64,000 bases of DNA. It comes from Phycisphaerae bacterium. GTDB taxonomy: Bacteria; Planctomycetota; Phycisphaerae; UBA1845. The position numbers and the translations under genes were made by a program. Location of the stretch: contig JAJDDQ010000066.1 of the NCBI GenBank assembly GCA_029260215.1, forward strand, positions 124,001 through 188,000, read 5' to 3'. A model generated the notes under the pieces. The model was not told the origin of the DNA and made no database searches. It saw nothing but the letters and a program-made list of their open reading frames with translations. The number at the start of each line of letters is the position of its first letter. The stretch's first letter is position 1. Shown here in pieces: positions 33,600 through 42,765 of this stretch.

Positions 33600-35849
33600 T
33601 TACCGCATCGCAGCCTCTATCCGTTGAATTCGGGCATTCAAATCGGCGATCTCTCGGGCCTGCCGTTCTATCTGAGCGTTCTTCTCGGCCTTGAGACACT
33701 CGATCCTCGAGTGACTGTCGTCGGTCAAGGTCTTGAGTTCCTTGGTCGCTTCTACCAGGACCCCTACCATGTTCGAATAGGAGATGGCCTTGATGTCATC
33801 GGCTCCGGTGTATACGAGTTCCGGGAATTCCTTCTCGACGTCCTGGGCAATCAAACCGATACTTCGGGGAACTTCCGGTTTCATGTCGGCCTGCTGCTTC
33901 CTCTCAAACGACACGCCGCTGATTCTCGCCAGTTTTGCCAGACTGTTTTCCAAGGGTCGGACGTTTTGTTTCAGTCGCATGTCGCTGGGTTCGGAATGAA
34001 AGCCGATTAGGGTGGCATATCCGGAACCGACGATATTCTGGAAGTATATGCGGGCGAAGCCGTCACCAGTGGAGTTAGGGATACGAACTCTCACGCCAGC
34101 ATCGGCGCCGTTACCGTCAAGAAATCGATCAAAAAACAACGAGCCGACCGACACAACGCCCGGACTGTAGGTGCCGTTCGGCACCTTGCCCGTAGAGTGG
34201 CCGACGCTCACAGCCCCGTCAATGGCGGTTATGAATCCGCCGGAAACCTTGGCGAGCGACGCAGCGTCGCTTTGCAAATGGCCGGAGTTCACTGAGTCTG
34301 TCGCGATCTCGGCTGTGGATATCGATTCGTCCGGCAGAATGACGCTTCCGTTGCCGCTGCCGCCGACAACATGAAGGCGCCCGCTGGGATTGGGCGTCCC
34401 GATGCCGACGTCGCCGTTCTCGGCGATACGCACATGCTCCTCGATTTCGAAGGGGAAGGAATTCGAGTTCGTGCTGAACGCCATTCCCCACCCAAAAGCA
34501 CCGTTAGCTGCTTCCTTCACGGTCGTGATGCTGGCCATCGGATGAATTTCATTATTACCAGACCAAAATCGCCCCCAGAACTCGAGGCCTGCCTGCTCGT
34601 CTCCGAAATCCGGGACGCCATCAACGCCCTTCGACTGGATGCGGAGGGCAGTGGTGGCCGCGTCCGAGCTGACCACGAGCCGCTGTTCGGGATTCGTCTC
34701 GCCGATGCCGACGTTGCCCACGCCGGCCGGTGCGTACAGGCGGCTGTTGTTGATCGAGATGTTGTCGCTGACGGTACCATTCTCGTGAGTGTGCGAGTCG
34801 TTGCCCACGACGGTGCTGTTGAAGTCACCGGTCACGTCGCCCAGGAACGACGTGGACGTGGTCAGATCGTTTCCAGCGTTGGTATCCCATCCCGAAAAGC
34901 CGGTTCCATCAACGGTACCGTCGACTGTGAGGCCGGTCCCGCGAACTGTACCAGCCACATCCAGCTTCACCGTGGGGTCCGTGGTTCCGATGCCGACGTT
35001 GCCATCCTCAGCGATACGCACACGCTCCTCGATGACGAAGGGGGCGGAATTCGAGTTCGTGCTGAACGCCATTCCCCACCCAAAAGTTCCGTTAGCTGAT
35101 TCCTTCACGGTCGTGATACTGGCCATCGGAATAATATCGTCATTACCAGAAAAAAATCGCCCCCAGAACTCGATGCCTGCCTGCTCGTCTCCGAAACTCG
35201 GGATGCCATCATCGCCCTTCGACTGGATGCGGAGGGCAGTGGTGGCCGCGTCCGAGCTGACCACGAGCCGCTGTTCGGGATTCGTCTCGCCGATGCCGAC
35301 GCTGCCGGCACCGTCGACGAACACCGCTGTGGTGTCGGTGTCAGGGATGTTCAACCGCTCGGATGCCTCCGCGTGATGCGTGAAAGGAACGCTGCCAACC
35401 GGCTGATCGGGGCAAAACTGATGCACACCGTTCCCATTGCCGTCGTCGAACCAGATGCGCAACACGACATCGTCATTCTCGTTGAACACGCCTGTCGGCA
35501 ACCCGGTCATGCCGACGAGCGACGTATCGCCGAGTCGGACATTGTAAATCCCGTTGATTACGGTCAGCGGAACGGCGGTAACCGGCGACACGCAAGCCGT
35601 GCTCACGCAAGGTACCATGCCAACCGCGGGTATGCAGTTATCCAACACGCTGCCGTCGTTGGTCCAGAAGTAATGGCCGGTGTTGGGATCAACCAGCGCG
35701 AAGCGAAACGCCCCGTCGCCGGAAAATCGCGCACCGTTCACGGCGATGACGCCCTGGTGGGACAACGTGTTGGGTACGTCCGCCATTGCCATTTGTGCGC
35801 CGAACAGAAGAATACAGCCAACACACTTGAAAATTCCTGGAAGCTTCAT
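33600..35849 (-). CDS. Secreted tail-fibre-like protein with S74 intramolecular chaperone
   Basis: Start ATG 35849 yields a signal peptide (MKLPGIFKCVGCILLFGAQMAMA); the frame is open further upstream but without signal-like sequence. The 749-aa product shares the N-module HQGVIAVNGARFSG...VLRIWFDDGNGNGVH with the genes at 16008 and 17828. The body has GIGTTDPTVKLDVAG-type fibre repeats, including two near-identical blocks (about 34420-34710 and 35020-35310). The C-terminus from about residue 620 is a Peptidase_S74 endosialidase-chaperone domain: SDMRLKQNVRPLENSL carries the Ser (cleavage site) and Lys of the autoproteolytic dyad, then SIGLIAQDVEKEFPELV and a coiled coil. The chaperone trimerises the fibre, then cuts itself off. 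Confidence 0.88.
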   Translation of the reverse strand: MKLPGIFKCVGCILLFGAQMAMADVPNTLSHQGVIAVNGARFSGDGAFRFALVDPNTGHYFWTNDGSVLDNCIPAVGMVPCVSTACVSPVTAVPLTVINGIYNVRLGDTSLVGMTGLPTGVFNENDDVVLRIWFDDGNGNGVHQFCPDQPVGSVPFTHHAEASERLNIPDTDTTAVFVDGAGSVGIGETNPEQRLVVSSDAATTALRIQSKGDDGIPSFGDEQAGIEFWGRFFSGNDDIIPMASITTVKESANGTFGWGMAFSTNSNSAPFVIEERVRIAEDGNVGIGTTDPTVKLDVAGTVRGTGLTVDGTVDGTGFSGWDTNAGNDLTTSTSFLGDVTGDFNSTVVGNDSHTHENGTVSDNISINNSRLYAPAGVGNVGIGETNPEQRLVVSSDAATTALRIQSKGVDGVPDFGDEQAGLEFWGRFWSGNNEIHPMASITTVKEAANGAFGWGMAFSTNSNSFPFEIEEHVRIAENGDVGIGTPNPSGRLHVVGGSGNGSVILPDESISTAEIATDSVNSGHLQSDAASLAKVSGGFITAIDGAVSVGHSTGKVPNGTYSPGVVSVGSLFFDRFLDGNGADAGVRVRIPNSTGDGFARIYFQNIVGSGYATLIGFHSEPSDMRLKQNVRPLENSLAKLARISGVSFERKQQADMKPEVPRSIGLIAQDVEKEFPELVYTGADDIKAISYSNMVGVLVEATKELKTLTDDSHSRIECLKAEKNAQIERQAREIADLNARIQRIEAAMR

Positions 35850-36227
35850 CGATGTACCCCGTTTTGATGCGGCGATTGCGATTCGTGCGGCGCGGCCGCC
35901 AATCGCTGGACGCCAAACCCGATGTTGAACAGCGCTCGCTTGTCCCGTTTCAAGTGTCACCGTACCAAATGTGGCTACTCGTTTTAGTCGAACCGAGTCT
36001 CGGCTTGACTCCGGCGGATGGGTTTGGTATTTGTTAGGCATCGCGATTCTGTGGCACATCGAGGAGTTTGATCATGCCGGACGAGATTCGTTCGCAGGAG
36101 CAATCCATGAAGGTGTCGGAACGACACTGCGAGCAAGCTCAAAGTTGGGGAAGCGGCTTGGCGAGGAACGCGCAAGCAAAAGCCCCGCACGGGAGCGAGT
36201 ACTCGCTTCCACGCAGGGCAATTCAAT
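35850..36227 (-). other. Gap between tRNA-Asp and the S74 gene
   Basis: 378 nt with no supported gene. The S74 frame remains open leftward from 36059, but that extension (Arg/Ala-rich, no motif) looks non-coding. It would be the 5' region of the S74 gene and the 3' flank of the tRNA; I see no clear terminator. Confidence 0.4.
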
Positions 36228-36301
<74 letters not shown>

Positions 36302-36516
36302 TGATTTTTCTATCGCCTGAAACAACCCCGGCAGACATGATGGCCGCCGAGCCGCTTCGGGAGACATGGCACTTTAGTCATCGCCCGAATCTTGTCAAGG
36401 TCCGCCAAGCTGCGTCCGAACGGGGATCGAACGAGCCGGCTGGAGCGACTCCGGCTTGGCGGTGGCGAATGGCTGAGAGGCACGTATTATGGGCCGAGGA
36501 AGGCGGGAGCGTCACG

Positions 36517-37971
36517 GTGTCAAGATCGAACATTCTCAAGTCCGCAGTTCTGGTGGCGTTCTTCGCGTTCGCCGCTGTGTCGCAGGCTGTCGCGGGCGGT
36601 ATCACGAACGAGCTTGACTCGCTTCTGTCCGCCGCCTGGCGGGACGGGGGGGCATGCGGTGTGGCTGTTGTCGATCTGGATTCGGGGGCGACCGCCTACA
36701 CGCACGACGCGGACCTTCCGCTCATTCCCGCGAGCAATCAGAAGCTGTTGGTGATGGCTGCCGCTTTGGAAATGCTCGGTCCCGATTTTGAATTCGAAAC
36801 GCAGCTAGGCTTGCGCGGCGCGGATGTGATCGTTTTCGGCGACGGCGATCCTGCCACGGGCGATCCAAAGTATGCGAAAAAAAAAGGCGTGAAAATTACG
36901 GACGTTTTCGCGGATTGGTCCCGCGCGCTGATCGAAGCCAGTGCGAATTCCGTGCCAGGGGATATCGTGCTGGACGAATCCATCTTTGATGACCGGTACA
37001 TCCATCCAAGCTGGGAAAAGTCCGACCTGCAAAAATGGTACGCTGCCCCGGTCGGGTCGCTTAATTTCAACAACAACTGCATCGAGGTAACTGCGTGGCC
37101 AGTGGGCAAAGGCGGCCGGGCTGCTTGGAGTGTCGAGCCGGCCAACACGCTGGTGCGCATGGTGAACCGTACGAAATCCACAGCCAAGGGAACGCCGATC
37201 ATCGCGCGTCCCAACGGGACTTTTGAGTATGTATTGAGCGGATCATGCGGCAAGCGGAGTTCGCTGATACCGGTCACCGTGCCCGATCCGGGTTTGTTCT
37301 TCGGCGATGTCCTGCGCGAGGAATTGGTTCGTAACGGTTTGACGATCGGCGGAGGGATACGTCGAGAGCGGGTTCGCGACGAGGATGGGACAATCCCGCC
37401 GGATGTGCGGATCATCGCGCGTGCCAAAACGCCACTGGCTGATGTCTTGCGACGCATTGGAAAGAACAGTCACAACCTTTTCGCGGAATGCTTAGCCAAG
37501 AGATTGGGTTTCGAGCGTATGAAGCGTTCCGGGATCGGGCAGCCACGCGGCAGCTGGGTGACCGCGTCGGCTGCGATCCAAAGTTTCTTTCGGGAGATTC
37601 CGGTGGACACAGCCGGGGCAGTGGTGGCGGACGCTTCCGGATTGAGTCGGGACAATCGCGCCACCGCGCGGCAGATGGTGTCGCTTCTGGTGTACATGCA
37701 CGGGCACAAGTCGGCTGAGTTGTTCGCCGAATCGCTTGCGGTGGGGGGTAAGGACGGTTCGCTTCGGCGGCGTATGAAAGACGCGCCGGGGCTGGTGATC
37801 GGTAAGACGGGTACACTTCGCGGCGTGCGCGCGTTGAGCGGTTACATCATCGTAGATGGCGCTCGCCGATACGCGTTCAGCATGATCTTCAACGGAATCA
37901 AAGGCCCCAGTGCGCCCTACAAGCGTATTCAGGACGCCGTTTGCAAGCGTCTGGCGAAACATGCCGGCTGA
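36517..37971 (+). CDS. dacB: D-alanyl-D-alanine carboxypeptidase/endopeptidase (PBP4 type, peptidase S13)
   Basis: Periplasmic low-molecular-mass penicillin-binding protein that trims or cuts peptidoglycan cross-links. GTG 36517 lies 7 nt after GGGAG and gives a signal peptide (SNILKSAVLVAFFAFAAVSQAVA); 484 aa matches E. coli DacB. All three active-site motifs are present: SxxK in PASNQKLLVMAAA (Ser near residue 73), SxN in IGKNSHNLFAE (near 317) and KTG in VIGKTGTLRGVRALSG (near 430). The S13 insertion domain carries DIVLDESIFD and the family motif WYAAPVGSLNFNNNC. A run of nine A (36877-36885) lies in frame within AKKKG. Its presence argues for a peptidoglycan-bearing lineage. Confidence 0.93.
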   Translation: MSRSNILKSAVLVAFFAFAAVSQAVAGGITNELDSLLSAAWRDGGACGVAVVDLDSGATAYTHDADLPLIPASNQKLLVMAAALEMLGPDFEFETQLGLRGADVIVFGDGDPATGDPKYAKKKGVKITDVFADWSRALIEASANSVPGDIVLDESIFDDRYIHPSWEKSDLQKWYAAPVGSLNFNNNCIEVTAWPVGKGGRAAWSVEPANTLVRMVNRTKSTAKGTPIIARPNGTFEYVLSGSCGKRSSLIPVTVPDPGLFFGDVLREELVRNGLTIGGGIRRERVRDEDGTIPPDVRIIARAKTPLADVLRRIGKNSHNLFAECLAKRLGFERMKRSGIGQPRGSWVTASAAIQSFFREIPVDTAGAVVADASGLSRDNRATARQMVSLLVYMHGHKSAELFAESLAVGGKDGSLRRRMKDAPGLVIGKTGTLRGVRALSGYIIVDGARRYAFSMIFNGIKGPSAPYKRIQDAVCKRLAKHAG

Positions 37972-37985
37972 ACCATTAGGCTTGG

Positions 37986-38070
37986 CACGGGTTTGCCACC
38001 CGTGTGTCCATCGGAGAAGAAACCAGTGTTATGTGGGCCACTATTGTCCGCACCGGTTGAAAACCGGTGC
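37986..38070 (+). repeat. REP-like hairpin pair between dacB and the EamA gene
   Basis: Two hairpins: CACGGG-TTTGCCA-CCCGTG (37986-38004) and the perfect GCACCGGTT-GAA-AACCGGTGC (38050-38070). The same two stem sequences recur, in the other order, at 46604-46657. Confidence 0.8.
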
Positions 38071-38112
38071 CACACGGAATAGCCACTTTCGCTAACGGAC
38101 TGCCAGCTGATC

Positions 38113-39021
38113 ATGCTGACTGAAGCATCACGTTCCGAAGAGCGGGTCGAGACTGCGCGGATTCGCCGCGTTGGTGTTTTCATGCTGGCGGCGGCGGCGG
38201 TGCTGTGGAGCCTGAACGGGCTTTTTGTGCGCGGGCTGAACGACTCCGGCTTGGGCGGTTGGAGCATCGCCGGTTTTCGCTCGGCGTTCGCGTGCATGTT
38301 CCTGACGCCGTTCGTGCTGCGCAAAACGCAGCCCATCGCGGACCGCTGGTGGTTGGTTGGTGCGGTTCTGTGCTTTACTGGTATGTGTGCGACATTCGTG
38401 AACGCTATGACGCGCACCACGGTGGCCAACGCGCTCGTTCTTCAATACACCGCTCCAGGCTGGGTTTTTCTGTTCTCGCCGCTGATCCTGCGGGAGCGTG
38501 CGACGCGAAGCCAACTGGTCGCGCTGGTGTTTTCGCTGGGCGGAATCGCCATCATCTTTGGTTGTCAGTTCAGCCCGTCCGAGGGTGGGTTAATCATCGG
38601 GTTGGCCAGCGGACTTGTGTTCGGTACGCAAACGGTTCTGTTCCGTCGTGTGCGGGCGTTGGATCCGATGGTGCTGACGTGGTTCGCGTGCGGTGGGTCT
38701 TCGCTGGCGCTGTTGGCTGTCGCGTCGGTTTGTGATCCTCCGGTGCTCACACCGGCATTGCTCGGTTGGTTGGCAGTCATGGGTTTGTTTCAATTCGCCT
38801 TGCCTTACGTGTTGTTTTGTGCGGGCATAGGCCGGGTGCAAGCCCAGCGGGCGGCGATGATTATCTTACTGGAACCGCTGCTGAGTCCGGTTTGGGTCTG
38901 GTTGGCCAAGGACGAGGTGCCGCACGGATCGACGCTGGTCGGCGGGGCGTTTATTCTTGCCGGTGTGCTCTATCTGTCAGTGGTCGATATCGTGAAGAGG
39001 CCGGTCTACGTCGAATCATGA
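38113..39021 (+). CDS. EamA-family (DMT superfamily) transporter
   Basis: A 302-aa inner-membrane protein with about ten hydrophobic helices in two EamA halves: residues about 16-145 (VFMLAAAAVLWSLNGLFVRGL, TTVANALVLQYTAPGWVFLFSPL) and about 155-295 (IIGLASGLVFGTQTVLFRRV, RAAMIILLEPLLSPVWVWL). Such proteins export or import amino acids or other metabolites; the substrate cannot be told from sequence. Start ATG 38113. It converges on the phosphatase gene, sharing 6 nt at the 3' ends. Confidence 0.92.
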   Translation: MLTEASRSEERVETARIRRVGVFMLAAAAVLWSLNGLFVRGLNDSGLGGWSIAGFRSAFACMFLTPFVLRKTQPIADRWWLVGAVLCFTGMCATFVNAMTRTTVANALVLQYTAPGWVFLFSPLILRERATRSQLVALVFSLGGIAIIFGCQFSPSEGGLIIGLASGLVFGTQTVLFRRVRALDPMVLTWFACGGSSLALLAVASVCDPPVLTPALLGWLAVMGLFQFALPYVLFCAGIGRVQAQRAAMIILLEPLLSPVWVWLAKDEVPHGSTLVGGAFILAGVLYLSVVDIVKRPVYVES

Positions 39022-40338
39022 CACGCGCAGCGAGAGCAGCGTCTGGTCATCCGTCGCGGGCGCGTCAGCCGTAAATTTGTGGACATCCGTGATGATGTGA
39101 TCGACCGTCTCCTGGGCCGAGTTGTGCGGTTGAGCGATTACCCCATCGAGACGATCGACGCCGAATTCATCACGACTGGGCGCGAACGCTTCGACAATGC
39201 CGTCGGTGAAGAGGACGATTTCATCGCGCGAGGTCATGTCGATACGATCCTGCTCGAACGAAACGCCACACTCGATGCCCAGCGGCAAACTGCGCGCGCC
39301 GGAAATCGAACACATGCAGCCGTCCGCCCGTCGCCAGCGCGGCGGGTTGTGACCGGCTGATGCGTAGGTGAGCGTGCGTGTGCGGGGATCGAAGATGCAG
39401 TAGAAAGCCGTCACGAATGTAAGCGTGGTTTGCGCGTGTTCGCAGCACATCAGAAGATGCTCGTTCGCGAATTCGAGAGCGTCAGCCGGCTTATCGAGCG
39501 GTGCGTTGCCGGATCGTAACGTCGCGTGCAAACGCGCCATCACCACAGCCGCAGCCGCACCGTGCCCGCTTACGTCCGCGATCAGAATGCCGGATCGGTC
39601 GTCATCGAGATCGAAGAAATCAAAGTAGTCGCCACCGGCGCGATGGGCCGTCGCATAGTAAGACGCCACGTCCAGCCCGTTTGATTTCAAACCTTGTTGC
39701 GGGAGCAGCGATCGCTGAATTTCTGCGATGGCTTGGAACTCCGAATCGAGGGCTTCATACGCTCTGCGCACCTGCTCAGCCATTACCAGATTGTGCGTCG
39801 CTCTGCCGAAGAGATTCCCCGTGATGATCCAGTCGGGAAGCGTGCTCGGATCGATCCCGTTGGGCTTGTTCATCATCAGCAGAACCATGTTGAGCGATTC
39901 GCCACGATCATAGAGCGGCAGCGCGAACAGGCTGCGGATGCCCTCGAAGTATTCAGCCGCAGGATCGTCGGGCGCGATCTTGAGTTCCTCGATCAACCGC
40001 GGCTCGTTGCCGTACACCAATTCCGCCACCAGCCCGCCCGAAAGCACGGGCAGGCGATCAGGCTCTTTCCACGGATTGATTTCATCAGCCCATCGGGAAC
40101 TGCGTGTGATGCGAAACCGGGGGTCTTTGAGGTCGCGCCGGCTGATGGACAGGCTGTCGTCGATCGGCCTGATTTGCTGTGACCGCTCGCGGTATCGCCG
40201 GACCATCTCCTGCGGGTCCGTTTGTGCGGATACTTCCCGGACCAATTCGACGGCCTCACGGATGCGGAAATCGAGATTATCAGCCGGTTCGGGCATTACA
40301 ATGGGGATTCTGGCCCCAAGTGACGGAAAAGCAAGCAT
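39016..40338 (-). CDS. GAF-like sensor plus PP2C/SpoIIE serine phosphatase
   Basis: Soluble RsbU/RsbP-like phosphatase. Residues about 20-205 look like a GAF-type sensor (LSGGLVAELVYGNEPRLIEEL, IRSLFALPLYDRGESLNMVLLMM), joined by a short helix to a SpoIIE domain. Its metal motifs are AGGDYFDFFDL, LIADVSGHGAAAAVVMA, YASAGHNPP, VLFTDGIVEAF and TDDQTLLSL, so it should be active. The start is uncertain: I use ATG 40338; TTG 40368 and ATG 40296 are also possible and none has a clear ribosome site. There is no membrane segment, unlike the RsbU-like protein at 23343, and no partner-switch genes are adjacent. Confidence 0.88.
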   Translation of the reverse strand: MLAFPSLGARIPIVMPEPADNLDFRIREAVELVREVSAQTDPQEMVRRYRERSQQIRPIDDSLSISRRDLKDPRFRITRSSRWADEINPWKEPDRLPVLSGGLVAELVYGNEPRLIEELKIAPDDPAAEYFEGIRSLFALPLYDRGESLNMVLLMMNKPNGIDPSTLPDWIITGNLFGRATHNLVMAEQVRRAYEALDSEFQAIAEIQRSLLPQQGLKSNGLDVASYYATAHRAGGDYFDFFDLDDDRSGILIADVSGHGAAAAVVMARLHATLRSGNAPLDKPADALEFANEHLLMCCEHAQTTLTFVTAFYCIFDPRTRTLTYASAGHNPPRWRRADGCMCSISGARSLPLGIECGVSFEQDRIDMTSRDEIVLFTDGIVEAFAPSRDEFGVDRLDGVIAQPHNSAQETVDHIITDVHKFTADAPATDDQTLLSLRVS

Positions 40339-40481
40339 CGAGGCCTTGTCGCACGGTCCGGTTTTCAATGTAACCTATTATTGGGGAATAGCTTGAAACG
40401 CATTCTCGAATCCGGTACCCTGCTGCCTTGTGAGGGTTCTGATCAAGACAGGCAACAATTGAGATTTTTGGAGATACGGGA

Positions 40482-41114
40482 ATGAAGAAGAAGATAGGGG
40501 TTGTGGCTGGGGTGATCCTGGCTGTGGGTGCTGCCCAGAGCGCGTCGGCTGCGCTGGTTAGCGTCGTCGGTCCGAATTCGTCGAGCGGCGTGGCAGCATC
40601 GATCATTGGTAACCCGGCGAATGCGCTGGACAGCATGGCGACGAATCAGGCCCAACAGGGGTTTGATGAGGCGCAGAACGTTCTGCTTGGCGCAGCGATT
40701 GCGGTTGATTCGCCGGCGAATTCGATTGCGGCTGGCACGCGCGTGAACAGCCAGATGATTTTTCTCAACAAACCGAGTGGCCAAGGCGGCCAACTCAGCC
40801 AAAGCAACGTCGTGTGGACGTTCGACGGGCCGATCCTCGGTGTCATGTCAGACGGTATTGGTCAATTGGAAGTGAACACGACGGGGATTCTCGGCGCTGC
40901 TGGCACGAACTATCCCGGCGCGACGTTCGCCGCGCGTGGCATGGAAAATGCCGACAGCTACTCGATCAGCGGCAATACGCTGACCGTGAACATGGCCGTC
41001 TCGCAGCCGGGCGACTGGATTCGCGTCGTGACGGCTATTCCCGCGCCGGGTGCCGCCATACTGGCCATGCTGGGCATGCCGTTGATCGGCTGGGCGCGTC
41101 GTCGCACTGCCTGA
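40482..41114 (+). CDS. Secreted protein with PEP-CTERM-like sorting tail
   Basis: A 210-aa exported protein. Start ATG 40482 has a GGAG about 8 nt upstream. The signal peptide is MKKKIGVVAGVILAVGAAQSASA. The body is Ser/Asn/Gly-rich (NSQMIFLNKPSGQGGQLSQ, VVWTFDGPILGVMSDGIG), resembling planctomycete PEP-CTERM surface proteins. The tail IPAPGAAILAMLGMPLIGW followed by ARRRTA has the tripartite motif-hydrophobic-Arg pattern recognised by exosortase, with PAPG instead of PEP. No exosortase gene is in the window. A terminator follows. A decayed second copy of its tail lies at 42597. Confidence 0.88.
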   Translation: MKKKIGVVAGVILAVGAAQSASAALVSVVGPNSSSGVAASIIGNPANALDSMATNQAQQGFDEAQNVLLGAAIAVDSPANSIAAGTRVNSQMIFLNKPSGQGGQLSQSNVVWTFDGPILGVMSDGIGQLEVNTTGILGAAGTNYPGATFAARGMENADSYSISGNTLTVNMAVSQPGDWIRVVTAIPAPGAAILAMLGMPLIGWARRRTA

Positions 41115-41145
41115 TTCGCGAAACAGCACAATTCGGAATTTCCAG

Positions 41146-41182
41146 CGGCCCGCAGGATTCTTTGAGCTTGCGGGTCGTTTTC
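41146..41182 (+). terminator. Terminator after the PEP-CTERM gene
   Basis: A 9-bp stem (CGGCCCGCA with TGCGGGTCG, one G-T pair) with a 14-nt loop, followed by TTTTC. A near copy is at 42728-42765. Confidence 0.75.
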
Positions 41183-41317
41183 TTGCGCGCGTTGTGACTT
41201 TGGTCCCGTCACGGCTAATCTCAGGCCCATGAACAATTAGGAAAGGGTGCGATCTGGACATGCCGCGCAATATGGCCAAGGACGTGATGGTGGAGGGACG
41301 CGCGCGGGCTCCTGCAA

Positions 41318-42457
41318 TCAGCCCGCCGTCGCCACTCTGCGAACAGAGCGCCGACGAAAACGGCGCACGGCGAACCCAATCAATGGCACCATGTAAACCA
41401 CATCAAGCACGATCGGGATCCCGATCGTACCGGAGTAACGTATGATCGGCGGCGGGGTGAGTTCGCGTGTCTCGGGCGACGCGTGAAAAAATAAGTCTGC
41501 GCCGTCGCCTTGGCGCACACTGGATAAATCCAGCGCTTCCGTCAGCCAGTACGAATGACCGTCGGCCAACACGCCGGGCGGCAGAGCGCGGGCGAGAATG
41601 AGGCTGAGCCCGTCACGCTTGGCGGCGAACCTCGTGCTCGCAGGCCATTCCAAGCCTGGCATACCAAGGCGTCCTTCGATGCGCGTATCGCCGACGAAGA
41701 AAATCCTGAGTGAGCGTTCATGGCCGGCGCGCTGTCCTTGCTCGGACGGTTCGCGATAGGGAAAGAATGGTTTTTCCGCTCCAAAGGTCATACGCACAGC
41801 CTTTGTCGAAAGCGAGACGGGGTGGGCACCGTCCGATTTGGCATACTTGAAGGCCGTCACGACCCATTCCTTTTCGACGTACGGTTCAAGCCAGTCGCCG
41901 ATTCTCGGCTCAAACGCGAAACCGTTTTCATTGAGCCAGCCCAGAAGCGACTGGGCATCGTTGGCGCGCAGGACGGTGGCGTCGTACCCAGCCACCTTTT
42001 GTTGATGGAGAACTTCGACGCGCGGCTCAGCCAGCTCCAACTCCGAGCTAACATCCGTGAATGTGTGCGGAACCCGCGAGGTGAAAGGCAGCGCCAGCAA
42101 CAACACTGGTTGAAATGCGTATCGCTTCTTTGTGATAACCTGAGGTTTTACCATCTCAGCGAGGGCGTTGAACACACCGTCCTCCGCGTCAGCCAACTCC
42201 GGCTCGGTCGGCGTGGGCACCAGGAAGGCGAAGTTGTCTACTTTGGCTCGGAAGGTGGCTCGCCTGACGAAATACTGGACCTGGTTCGCGGCGTCCCAAA
42301 CGATGAGCGCCTCTTCATCTATGACGCTCAAGCTGTCCGCGCCGGACCCTGCGGGCGGGAGCATCATACAAGCTCGGGACTGCGTAACCACATTGCCGAC
42401 AGCAGCGGCTGCGATGAAGAAGGCGAATGAGCGCAAATTCATGTCGAATTGAACCAT
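41318..42457 (-). CDS. DUF2330-like membrane-anchored protein
   Basis: Start ATG 42457 (or 42442, MNLRSF) gives about 379 aa. A signal peptide (MNLRSFAFFIAAAAVGNVVTQSRA) is followed by CMMLPPAGSGADSLSVIDEEALIVWD, DNFAFLVPTPTEPELADAEDGVF and VLRANDAQSLLGWLNENGF, the pattern of the uncharacterised DUF2330 family. Near the C-terminus a hydrophobic helix (IGIPIVLDVVYMVPLIGFAV) and an Arg-rich end (RRFRRRSVRR) would anchor it with a cytoplasmic tail. Function unknown. It lies between the two copies of the PEP-CTERM tail on the opposite strand. Confidence 0.8.
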   Translation of the reverse strand: MVQFDMNLRSFAFFIAAAAVGNVVTQSRACMMLPPAGSGADSLSVIDEEALIVWDAANQVQYFVRRATFRAKVDNFAFLVPTPTEPELADAEDGVFNALAEMVKPQVITKKRYAFQPVLLLALPFTSRVPHTFTDVSSELELAEPRVEVLHQQKVAGYDATVLRANDAQSLLGWLNENGFAFEPRIGDWLEPYVEKEWVVTAFKYAKSDGAHPVSLSTKAVRMTFGAEKPFFPYREPSEQGQRAGHERSLRIFFVGDTRIEGRLGMPGLEWPASTRFAAKRDGLSLILARALPPGVLADGHSYWLTEALDLSSVRQGDGADLFFHASPETRELTPPPIIRYSGTIGIPIVLDVVYMVPLIGFAVRRFRRRSVRRVATAG

Positions 42458-42596
42458 GATATTTCTCAATGAGATGTGCGAGGTAGAACAGGCTCGGCAA
42501 GTGTCGAGCCATACATGGACAAGGATCGGCAATTCGTGCGATTTTCTTTACCGTTTCCAAAGCTCCCGGGCAGGGCGTTAAAGGGATCAGATGTCT

Positions 42597-42697
42597 TCCT
42601 AAGTCGCGTCGCGACGGCTATTCCCGCGCCGGGCGATGCTATCATGGCGATGCTTGGCATGCCGCTGATCGGTTGGGCGCGTCGTCGCTCCGCCTGA
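42597..42697 (+). pseudogene. Orphan PEP-CTERM tail, remnant of a duplicated gene
   Basis: The frame encodes RVATAIPAPGDAIMAMLGMP, then LIGWARRRSA and a stop, nearly identical to the last 30 residues of the 40482 protein. Similarity in DNA continues past the stop through the terminator. Upstream the homology ends; an ORF from ATG 42476 can be read through (73 aa), but its N-terminal half has no signal peptide and resembles nothing. Most likely a deletion remnant of a second PEP-CTERM gene; a new small protein is a less likely alternative. Confidence 0.75.
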
Positions 42698-42727
42698 TCC
42701 GCGAATAGCACAACTCGAAAACTCCAG

Positions 42728-42765
42728 CGCCCCGCAGGTTTCTTTGAGCATGCGGGGCGTTTTTT
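42728..42765 (+). terminator. Terminator after the orphan PEP-CTERM tail
   Basis: Perfect 9-bp stem (CGCCCCGCA with TGCGGGGCG), 14-nt loop, then TTTTTT. It matches 41146-41182 in sequence and position relative to the stop codon, and is the stronger of the two. Confidence 0.85.

Noticed and set aside
36004-36059. Upstream extension of the S74 gene to 36059
   Set aside because: The added 70 residues are Arg/Ala-rich without motif and would bury the clear signal peptide that starts at 35849.
36877-36885. A9 run in dacB as a programmed frameshift
   Set aside because: The protein is intact and in frame across the run with all motifs downstream; slippage is possible but unsupported.
41260-41445. 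Small plus-strand ORF at the 3' end of the DUF2330-like gene
   Set aside because: It overlaps the end of the minus-strand gene, and its composition is unlike a real protein.
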